Below, one piece after another: positions 1-6,207 of a stretch of DNA of 12,599 nt. Each line of letters begins with the position of its first letter. The stretch's first letter is position 1. This DNA is from Candidatus Wallbacteria bacterium (lineage in GTDB: Bacteria > Muiribacteriota > JAQTZZ01). A model generated the notes under the pieces. That model was not told the DNA's origin and searched no databases. It was given only the letters and a program-made list of their open reading frames with translations. Location of the stretch: contig JAQTRI010000061.1 of the NCBI GenBank assembly GCA_028711905.1, positions 1 through 12,599 on the forward strand, read 5' to 3'. Position numbers and translations under genes: made by a program.

Positions 1-1824
1 ATCCCTGTGGTGGAAGTGGAAAAGGGGTATGTATCAACCAGATCTCAGGCTCCTGTTATGAACAGTCTCTGGACACCTCTTGCCGGAGGAAAAGTTACTG
101 TTGGTTATGATGAATCCGCCATCCAGTTGGACGGATACTTCAAAGTGGACCTTTCCAAGCTCTATACCGGTTATCAGATCGCCAAAATATTCGATTCCAG
201 CGGAAATCTGCTCGCAACTTACAAGATCAATGTTTCAAACAGACAGACCCTCACCCACAAGATCGAGCTGACAGGAAGCCAGAATAATTACTATCCGCAG
301 CTATACAGCCTGGACACAAGGGGCAACATTGTCAAAGAAGCCCTGCCTCGCGCCTGGGCCGGTCCGGACAAGATCGTTCTCACCACCAGGCCGTTTTCCA
401 TTCAGGGGCGCGGTTATGACTGGGACAGTTCGGACAACACTGAGTATGAAGCCGGGCACAATGATGTCATGAAATACGAATGGGACTACTACGGGGATGA
501 CAAATATGACTATGCATCCAATACCAGCGGTCTGATCGAGTTCGGCACAGGAGAACTGGCAGCAGGAAATTATACATTTACACTGAGGGTGACTGACCGG
601 CAGAGAAATGTCGGATTCGATACAATGGATCTCCGGGTGGTTGCAGCGGGCACACCAAACACCCAGCCAGTGGCGCACGCAGGATATGATCAGACCGTTG
701 AGGAACTTGATCTTGTCTCTCTCGATGGTACCAGAAGCTATGACGATGATGGTGACGCTATTACCTATCAATGGTATCAGACAGCCGGTCCAGTGGTTTC
801 ACTGAGCAGCTATACTTCTGCAGTTCCGACTTTCACGGCTGACCTCAAAGGGACATATGTTTTTGCCCTGCAGGTAGACGATGGAACAAACAGCTCAATA
901 TCAAAAAGCGAATATGATTTTGTGAACATATTCGCTGAAACAAGAGAGTCATCTGCAACGCCGGACCTGGTATATCATTCCAATGCTGATGCTTCTGGGT
1001 ACTACTTTTTATACACAATGAATGGGCAGGGTGGAAATATCGAAAAACTTCCTACCTTCAGCCTGGCGCATAGCATGAACCCTGTTTTTTCCCGGGCAGG
1101 GGAGAGCGTATTTTTCGAATCATCCTATGGTGGACGCGGTCAGCAGATTTTCAATGTACATCTGACTACTGGAGCGCTCACGACCCTGACCGCCCAGTAT
1201 GACAACTATTCTCCAGCAGTTTCACCAACTGCCGAGTATCTGGCGTTTGTGTCCACACGCACTGGGGACCAGCAGATTTTTATTACCGACACCAGCGGCA
1301 ATGCCCCTGACACGAGCACCCAGCGCGTACCTCACCAGTTGATGGTGCAGTCTGGGGTGAATCAGTGCCATCCCTGTTTTACAGCGGATGGCAACAGCGT
1401 AGTATTTTCGAGTGACTCTGACGAAATCGCGCTGGGATATGGAGATATATATCTTCTGCCTCTGACTTTGCTTACAGGCGAGACCACTCACGATCCTTCC
1501 AGGGCCGTGCGACTTACAGACAGCACTGATGACGAGCATTCCCCACATTGTTCGATCATGAATGAAATCGTATACATCAGAAAGAGGGCAGGAATCAATG
1601 AGATCTGGAAGATGCAGCAGGACGGTACTGAGCAGGAGGCTCTGCTGACCGGTTATGACTGCAGGAATCCGAGATTCAAGAAAGACGGGCAGACGATAGT
1701 TTTTACCGCGATGCTTGGCGGAGACAGTGACTATGAGCTTTATACCATGACATCAAGCGGTTCAGGAATCAGTGTTATGACTTCCAACAGTGCTGATGAC
1801 TGTCACGGTGACTTTCATCCTTAG
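1..1824 (+). CDS. Exported PKD-domain / TolB-like beta-propeller protein, 5' truncated
   Basis: The frame is open to the first base of the window, so the GTG at 7 is probably internal and the N-terminus lies upstream. Counting from that GTG, 605 residues are visible. Residues about 118-213 and 221-309 look like two PKD/Ig-like modules: each has an 'AGPD' or 'AGYDQT' opening, Asp-rich turns and a closing 'GNYTFTLRVTD' or 'GTYVFALQVDDG' strand. Residues about 315-605 contain repeated PD40/TolB-type blades ('NPVFSRAGESVFF', 'SPAVSPTAEYLAFVS', 'HPCFTADGNSVVFSS', 'NPRFKKDGQTIVFTA'). Proteins of this build are usually secreted or periplasmic and bind proteins or glycans; no catalytic motif is visible. 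The gene ends in a strong terminator, so it closes its own transcription unit. The family call is good; the specific function is unknown. Confidence 0.85.
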   Translation: MPVVEVEKGYVSTRSQAPVMNSLWTPLAGGKVTVGYDESAIQLDGYFKVDLSKLYTGYQIAKIFDSSGNLLATYKINVSNRQTLTHKIELTGSQNNYYPQLYSLDTRGNIVKEALPRAWAGPDKIVLTTRPFSIQGRGYDWDSSDNTEYEAGHNDVMKYEWDYYGDDKYDYASNTSGLIEFGTGELAAGNYTFTLRVTDRQRNVGFDTMDLRVVAAGTPNTQPVAHAGYDQTVEELDLVSLDGTRSYDDDGDAITYQWYQTAGPVVSLSSYTSAVPTFTADLKGTYVFALQVDDGTNSSISKSEYDFVNIFAETRESSATPDLVYHSNADASGYYFLYTMNGQGGNIEKLPTFSLAHSMNPVFSRAGESVFFESSYGGRGQQIFNVHLTTGALTTLTAQYDNYSPAVSPTAEYLAFVSTRTGDQQIFITDTSGNAPDTSTQRVPHQLMVQSGVNQCHPCFTADGNSVVFSSDSDEIALGYGDIYLLPLTLLTGETTHDPSRAVRLTDSTDDEHSPHCSIMNEIVYIRKRAGINEIWKMQQDGTEQEALLTGYDCRNPRFKKDGQTIVFTAMLGGDSDYELYTMTSSGSGISVMTSNSADDCHGDFHP

Positions 1825-1851
1825 AACTGCTTGAGAGTTTTAGCGAAACTG

Positions 1852-1880
1852 AAAAAGGCGGATTTCGAATCCGCCTTTTT
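1852..1880 (+). terminator. Rho-independent terminator of the PKD/TolB gene
   Basis: A perfect 13-bp stem (left arm 1852-1864 beginning AAAAAGGCGG, right arm 1868-1880 ending CCGCCTTTTT) closes a 3-nt TCG loop and ends in a T-tract, 28 bases after the stop codon. The A-tract on the left mirrors the T-tract, so it could also work on the minus strand. Confidence 0.9.
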
Positions 1881-1889
1881 ATTTAATGA

Positions 1890-2069
1890 GTTGAGTTTGG
1901 CAAATTTTTGTGGTGTACAGCCAGATGTTCTGCAAAAGCCTTGATTTGTGACGGGTCCTGGCTTGGTGCAACTTTTTTTCTCCTTCGACAAGCTCAGTGC
2001 GACAAAAAGTTGTACCTGGCCACCCCACAAGGGTTTCAGGGTATACTTTGAAAATTTGCCAAACTCAAG
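1890..2069. mobile_element. MITE-like fold-back element with 18-bp terminal inverted repeats
   Basis: Positions 1891-1908 (TTGAGTTTGGCAAATTTT) and 2051-2068 are perfect reverse complements. One G lies outside each arm, and the hexamer TAATGA follows on both sides (1884-1889 and 2070-2075), as expected of a target-site duplication. The interior has a further nested, imperfect inverted repeat, so most of the element could fold back on itself. It has no convincing gene; the 69-residue minus-strand frame across it (1821-2030) runs through the terminator and repeats. Size, inverted ends, duplication and lack of coding capacity fit a non-autonomous miniature element. A transposase source is not visible. 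The central CCTTCGACAAGCTCAGTG resembles a motif I recall from dispersed intergenic repeats in other bacteria. Confidence 0.65.
1965..2016. repeat. Inner inverted repeat of the fold-back element
   Basis: GGTGCAACTTTTT (1965-1977) pairs with AAAAAGTTGTACC (2004-2016) at 12 of 13 positions around a 26-nt loop holding the TTCGACAAGCTCAG motif. It sits near the centre of the larger element and would form the tip of its hairpin. Confidence 0.7.
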
Positions 2070-2084
2070 TAATGAAATAAATGG

Positions 2085-2357
2085 TTAGGCTGTTTTACGA
2101 ATTTTGTCGCTGCGTGTCTCTTCAGCTTCAGATGCGGTTGTGGCTTCTGAATCAATTTGATCGCTTGATCCGATACGGAATTCAATCGGCAATTCATAAA
2201 ACAGGATTTTTTTCAGACTGGAAAAAATAGAGGAAAAAAATCCGCGATAATTTTCTTTTCTTGCAGCAATAGAACAGTCAAGTTCATCTAAGGTTTGGAA
2301 CAACTTTTGATATTGTTTTTCCAGAATGGGCTGGTGGTATTTATTCAGGTCCTTCAT
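2085..2357 (-). CDS. Small hypothetical protein (90 aa)
   Basis: I do not recognise this protein. It has a polar, probably helical first half (residues about 1-35), a short amphipathic or hydrophobic stretch 'FFSSIFSSLKKILFYELP' (about 40-57), and an acidic, Ser/Thr-rich tail ending in basic residues. It has no signal peptide and no known motif. Codon choice looks like real coding sequence but is AT-richer than the large neighbours. The frame stays open upstream of the ATG at 2357 for about 20 codons without another start, and no good Shine-Dalgarno lies at normal distance, which weakens the call. Its stop lies 10 bases from the flanking repeat of the fold-back element. It is oriented away from flhF. 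Confidence 0.45.
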   Translation of the reverse strand: MKDLNKYHQPILEKQYQKLFQTLDELDCSIAARKENYRGFFSSIFSSLKKILFYELPIEFRIGSSDQIDSEATTASEAEETRSDKIRKTA

Positions 2358-2611
2358 ATTGATAAAGTATCGTCCAAACCTGTGTTTTTCTTGATGGTAA
2401 GGAGGTATTTCCGCAGATTTGAAGTTTTATGGTCAATGTATTTAAATCATATTTAGTTTTCAGGATAGAAAACAAACGGTTTAAGAAATCATTCAGCTTC
2501 ATTCACGGTTATCAGGTATGGCGGCTCCCCGGCTGACCGGTTCTTTGATTCTAAAAAATACGATACACGGGACTACAGGCCAGACTCAGCAGAAAAAGAG
2601 GAGTTGCCAGT
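2358..2611. other. Intergenic region upstream of flhF
   Basis: This 254-bp gap is AT-rich at its left end and holds no convincing gene. A weak promoter candidate for flhF is TTGAAG (2419-2424), a 17-nt spacer and TTAAAT (2442-2447), each box matching consensus at 4 of 6 positions. A small hairpin (GTTTTC 2456-2461 with GAAAAC 2468-2473) lies just downstream. A near-perfect Shine-Dalgarno-like AAGGAGGT (2399-2406) has no real gene after it. No known riboswitch fold was recognised. Confidence 0.35.
2596..2603 (+). promoter_or_regulatory. Ribosome binding site of flhF
   Basis: AAGAGGAG lies 8 nt before the ATG at 2612. This spacing, plus the match of the following residues to the FlhF N-terminus, fixes the start. 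Confidence 0.75.
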
Positions 2612-3700
2612 ATGGAGTTGCAAGCGCGGAAGTATGTCGTGAAATCCATGACAGAAGCGATGTGTTTGATCAAGAGAGACCTTGGTAATGACGCAGTAAT
2701 CCTGCACAAAAAGAGAATGATTGATGGTTTCAGCAGCACCCCGAATTATTTCGAAGTAACCGCTACTGCTGCCCAGGCAGCTGTTCCTTCGCTATCCGCA
2801 CAGGCTGCGATGAACCGCGAACGGGTTCGAACACTCGAACGGGAACTGAAAAGTATCAAAAACTCTATCTCAGAACTGGTGAACATTTATCAGCGGCGAA
2901 GGACTGACATTGATTTAAGCGGTTTCACTGAAGGTGAAATCAAGCTGATGGACTTAGGCTTTGACGAAAGCATTGCACGCAAAATCGCGCAGCGCTTCAG
3001 GGAAATGAGCGAAGAGATATCTATGGAAAAAAAACTGGCTATGATCATGAAAGAAAATGTCCGTGAGCGCGGCCGGAATTCTGATGATGCTAGAGTATTC
3101 GTGTTTCTAGGACCCACTGGAGTCGGTAAGACCACCACTCTGGCCAAGATATCTTCCGCGCTCAAACTGGAACGACCCGGAAACTCAAAGTGTGAAATCG
3201 TATATATCTGCCTCGACTCGTTTCGTCTTGGTGCCGGCGAGCAGTTGAAAAATTACGCCCAGATTCTTGATTCCAAAACTTACAACATCTATGACTCCGA
3301 GCAGCTTATCAAGACCATTGAAATGCATCCTGACGCTTACATTTTTATCGACACCTGCGGTCGCAGTCAGCTCGATGAATCCGGTATCAACGAGACATTC
3401 AGGGTTCTGCGCGATATGGATATCAAAGCATACAAGTATCTTGTGATGAGTGCGGTAACTAAATACGAGGATATGCTGGAAATCTGCAATAGCTACGGAA
3501 AGTTCATGTGCGATGAAGTGATCATCACCAAAGTCGATGAAACGACAAATTACGGGAATGTTTTTTCCCTGCTCTACCATCTGGGAGTGGCAGTGAACTA
3601 TTTCACCAATGGCCAGGAAGTTCCCAAACATCTTGTCGAGATCGGGGAAAATACAGATGTTGTGGAAATGCTGTTCCGCCTTGGGGGTATCAATGCCTGA
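2612..3700 (+). CDS. flhF: Flagellar biosynthesis GTPase FlhF
   Basis: FlhF is an SRP-type GTPase that, in known bacteria, sets the position and number of flagella at the cell membrane, often together with FlhG. The 362-aa length is typical. The N-terminal part (1-50, 'KYVVKSMTEAMCLIKRDLGNDAVILHKKR') matches the conserved FlhF start; residues about 60-150 form a charged helical linker. The NG domain follows with P-loop GPTGVGKT (167-174), DSFRLGA (202-208), DTCGRS (247-252), the 'SAVTKYEDM' helix, TKVDE (306-310) and the closing 'YFTNGQEVPKHL'. The G3 motif reads DTCGRS where DTAGRS is usual. The gene heads a packed plus-strand cluster and its stop overlaps the next gene by 8 bases. No flhG or other flagellar gene is in the window, but the family identity is firm. 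Confidence 0.93.
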   Translation: MELQARKYVVKSMTEAMCLIKRDLGNDAVILHKKRMIDGFSSTPNYFEVTATAAQAAVPSLSAQAAMNRERVRTLERELKSIKNSISELVNIYQRRRTDIDLSGFTEGEIKLMDLGFDESIARKIAQRFREMSEEISMEKKLAMIMKENVRERGRNSDDARVFVFLGPTGVGKTTTLAKISSALKLERPGNSKCEIVYICLDSFRLGAGEQLKNYAQILDSKTYNIYDSEQLIKTIEMHPDAYIFIDTCGRSQLDESGINETFRVLRDMDIKAYKYLVMSAVTKYEDMLEICNSYGKFMCDEVIITKVDETTNYGNVFSLLYHLGVAVNYFTNGQEVPKHLVEIGENTDVVEMLFRLGGINA

Positions 3701-4277
3701 GAAAGACAGCAGTTATTTTGTGCACGAATCATCCTATGTCGATAAGGGAACAAATATCGGTACAGGCACGAAAATCTGGCATTTCTGCCATGTTCTTTCC
3801 GGAACTTCGATCGGAAAAAACTGTATTCTCGGGCAGAATGTCATGGTAGGGCCTGATGTTACCATCGGGGACAGCGTTAAGATTCAGAACAATGTAAGCG
3901 TATACAAGGGTGTCACTCTGGAAGACTGCGTTTTCTGCGGTCCTTCAATGGTGTTTACCAATGTCATCAATCCGCGCAGCAGTATTGAACGGAAGAACGA
4001 ATACAAATATACTCATGTCGGAAAGCACGCTACCCTTGGGGCTAACTGCACGATCGTCTGCGGGTGCAGAATCGGAGAATACGCTTTTGTCGGGGCCGGA
4101 GCGGTTGTTACCAGGGATATACCTTCGTTCGGCCTGGCGACCGGTGTGCCGGCCCGTCTGACCGGATGGGTCTGCGAGTGTGGGAACAGGATTGTTTTTA
4201 ATGGTCAAATCGGTGTTTGCAGCGCATGCGGAAAAAACTACTGCAGGGTTTCCGAAACCGGGATCAAGCAGGTGTGA
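3693..4277 (+). CDS. wbpD: WbpD/WlbB-like UDP-sugar N-acetyltransferase (hexapeptide repeat)
   Basis: This is a left-handed beta-helix acetyltransferase. The sequence ('GTKIWHFCHV', 'IGKNCILGQNV', 'VKIQNNVSVYKGV', 'VFCGPSMVFTNVINPRS', 'GANCTIVCGCRIGEYAFVGAGAVVTRDIP') closely follows WbpD/WlbB enzymes, which acetylate the 3-amino group of UDP-2-acetamido-3-amino-2,3-dideoxyglucuronate using acetyl-CoA in the cytoplasm, for surface polysaccharides. The C-terminus adds a probable zinc ribbon, Cys161/Cys163 and Cys176/Cys179, which I also recall in some homologues. I chose ATG 3693 (194 aa): it follows a GGGGGT Shine-Dalgarno and directly precedes the conserved region. A longer frame from 3609 would lie inside flhF and adds nothing conserved. 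ATGCCTGA overlaps the flhF stop, which suggests translational coupling. The exact sugar substrate is inferred. Confidence 0.85.
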   Translation: MPEKDSSYFVHESSYVDKGTNIGTGTKIWHFCHVLSGTSIGKNCILGQNVMVGPDVTIGDSVKIQNNVSVYKGVTLEDCVFCGPSMVFTNVINPRSSIERKNEYKYTHVGKHATLGANCTIVCGCRIGEYAFVGAGAVVTRDIPSFGLATGVPARLTGWVCECGNRIVFNGQIGVCSACGKNYCRVSETGIKQV

Positions 4278-6207
4278 TCGGGCTGCTGTCTCTACTTCAT
4301 TAGATCAGAGTGGAACAAACATTTGCCGGTGCTGTCTGATCCGTTCGTTTCTGATAGTTTTATTTTATTGTTTCTGGTCAGCTCCCGCTCTGGCTGATAA
4401 CCTGGATGATTTCGTCAAAGGGTGTGAGTTTCACAGGACTGGTCAGCATTCCAAGAGTGAAACCTTATTGAAGAAGATTCCACAAAGTTATGTGGCGTAT
4501 GACTATGTTTATTATGTGAGGGTCAAAAACCAGCGAAGGCTGGATCCGGCCGGATACACCAGCATGCTGAACAATGCCTTTAAATTCATTAAAGCCGATT
4601 TTCCTTATTTCCGTGAAATTGCGAGATGCGCCGCTGACAATCTGATCGCATCGGGAAAGAATTCAGACGCTCTATCTCTGGTACAGAAACAACTGGGAAT
4701 GCCGTTTTATCACTTGTACGAGATGAAGATCTCGTCTTTCCAGAAAAAAAAAGATGAACTTTTCCATTATGCCGGATTGCTTGCGGATAGTGCAGATCAG
4801 TCTCTGTTAAGGGAAGGCGCAATTCTGCTTAATGATCTGATCCCTGAGCTCCCCAGGCGGATCAAAGGGGCGGACAGCCTGCTTGCATGGATGACTGTAC
4901 TGGTGGAAAACTCTCCAGGGCAGGTGCTGGCCACACTGGGAAAGTGCCCCTCGATCGAAGCCGATGAACTGGATGCTTTGCGGGCGGCCGCGTATTACAA
5001 ACTCAAAGACACTCGTCACATGTGGGAGACTGTCCGGCGGGTCATCCTGTCTAAGAAGGAAAAAAAGGCGGCGAAATTGCTTTCCGATTTCCTTGAACTC
5101 GTAAAAAAAGATCAGAAGCTGCTAAAACAGTACGCCCAGGAACTGGAGCTGATTCTGGATGAAACCCGATTTTCCCGGCCGACACTGGCTGCCGTGTTCA
5201 GCAGCTGGGGCATAGCCATGGCTGCTCAGGAATCTGATGATCCAGGCTACAACTGGCTGAAAAAGGGGGCTGGTTTCTCCGAAAAAGTTTCCGACAAGAC
5301 AACAGAAGCGCTGTGCATTTATCACCTGGCACGGCTTTCTTATCTCAAAGCCAATTACGAAGGAGCGCTCTATTTTACCGACCAGTTTACCGACCAGTTT
5401 CAGTCTCACGATCTTTTTCCTGAGATGCTTTATCTGCGATACAGAGTGTTCTCGATCCGGGCCGATAGAGAGAACGCTACTGAACTTGAGAAGAAAATCA
5501 TGGAGTTTCCCGATTCCCCGTTCGCCTATTATCTGCAATCCAAAAAAAAGGCTTTCTCTTCTTCCGCAAAACACGCGGTAAATACTTTTAAACCAGTTAA
5601 ACTCGACCATACCGTCAAAAAAGAGAAGTTTTACCATCTTTTTCAGGCTGGATTTGTCAGTGATGCCATCAGGCTTCTGAAGGATAACCCGAACAGGAGC
5701 AAACTGTACCTTGGGCTTGAGTATTACAGGATGGCGCATCTGGAAGTTACTTATCCCGTATTTTACAGCGATTTAATCAACGATTGCTGCAAGCGCTATC
5801 AGCTTGATCCTGCGCTGGTACTGTCTGTGATTCGTGAAGAAAGCCGATTTGACCGTTCGGTTGTATCTAAGGCCGGTGCTAAGGGGCTGATGCAGATTAT
5901 GGATGACACATACAAATGGATTCTCGGACTCAGGAAAAAGAAATTCACGAGCCTGTCCAGGCTGTTCGAAGAGCGCGAAAATATTGAAAACGGATGCTGG
6001 TATCTGCGTTATCTGACAGACCGCTTTTCCGGAAGCGATATACCTTTGCTTCTTGTGCTGGCTTCCTACAACGGCGGTCCGGGAAATGTTAACCGCTGGC
6101 TCAACAAATGGGGGCCTGACGACTTGCTGCTGTTCATCCCATTCCAGGAAACCAGGAACTATCTGCGCAAAGTTTTTCGCAGCTACTATCACTACAGGGA
6201 CAAATAG
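4201..6207 (+). CDS. Slt-type lytic transglycosylase with superhelical N-terminus
   Basis: The C-terminal SLT domain (about bases 5760-6190) has the family motifs: 'VIREESRFD' with the likely catalytic Glu at 5839-5841, 'SKAGAKGLMQIM', 'ASYNGGPGNVNRW' and 'PFQETRNYLRKVFRSYYHY'. Such enzymes cleave the MurNAc-GlcNAc bond in periplasmic peptidoglycan, forming 1,6-anhydroMurNAc. The roughly 400 helical residues before it resemble the TPR-like ring of Slt70, and the total length (about 620-670 aa) fits. A signal peptide, 'SFLIVLFYCFWSAPALADN', is encoded around 4345-4400. The start is unclear: no ATG, GTG or TTG lies just before it. ATG 4201 (given here), GTG 4180 and GTG 4213 all lie inside the preceding gene and give an over-long N-region; ATT at 4321 is the alternative. 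A12-bp perfect tandem duplication (5377-5400) gives TDQF twice. Confidence 0.87.
   Translation: MVKSVFAAHAEKTTAGFPKPGSSRCDRAAVSTSLDQSGTNICRCCLIRSFLIVLFYCFWSAPALADNLDDFVKGCEFHRTGQHSKSETLLKKIPQSYVAYDYVYYVRVKNQRRLDPAGYTSMLNNAFKFIKADFPYFREIARCAADNLIASGKNSDALSLVQKQLGMPFYHLYEMKISSFQKKKDELFHYAGLLADSADQSLLREGAILLNDLIPELPRRIKGADSLLAWMTVLVENSPGQVLATLGKCPSIEADELDALRAAAYYKLKDTRHMWETVRRVILSKKEKKAAKLLSDFLELVKKDQKLLKQYAQELELILDETRFSRPTLAAVFSSWGIAMAAQESDDPGYNWLKKGAGFSEKVSDKTTEALCIYHLARLSYLKANYEGALYFTDQFTDQFQSHDLFPEMLYLRYRVFSIRADRENATELEKKIMEFPDSPFAYYLQSKKKAFSSSAKHAVNTFKPVKLDHTVKKEKFYHLFQAGFVSDAIRLLKDNPNRSKLYLGLEYYRMAHLEVTYPVFYSDLINDCCKRYQLDPALVLSVIREESRFDRSVVSKAGAKGLMQIMDDTYKWILGLRKKKFTSLSRLFEERENIENGCWYLRYLTDRFSGSDIPLLLVLASYNGGPGNVNRWLNKWGPDDLLLFIPFQETRNYLRKVFRSYYHYRDK

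Noticed and set aside
1821..2030. 69-residue minus-strand frame
   Set aside because: It runs through the terminator and the inverted-repeat element, and its composition looks non-coding.
2389..2453. Short frame around a near-perfect Shine-Dalgarno (AAGGAGGT, 2399-2406)
   Set aside because: The Shine-Dalgarno lies inside the only open frame of about 20 codons, and no proper start follows it at normal spacing.
2505..2565. Possible riboswitch before flhF (GC-rich GGCGGCTCCCCGGCTGACCGG stretch)
   Set aside because: I compared it by eye with c-di-GMP and fluoride riboswitch patterns and found no matching core; only a 4-bp stem forms.
3609..3692. Upstream start for the sugar acetyltransferase
   Set aside because: The extension reads through flhF in another frame and is not conserved; ATG 3693 has a good ribosome site.
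5122..5739. 205-residue minus-strand frame
   Set aside because: It is a shadow of the transglycosylase helical domain and has no start signal or motif.
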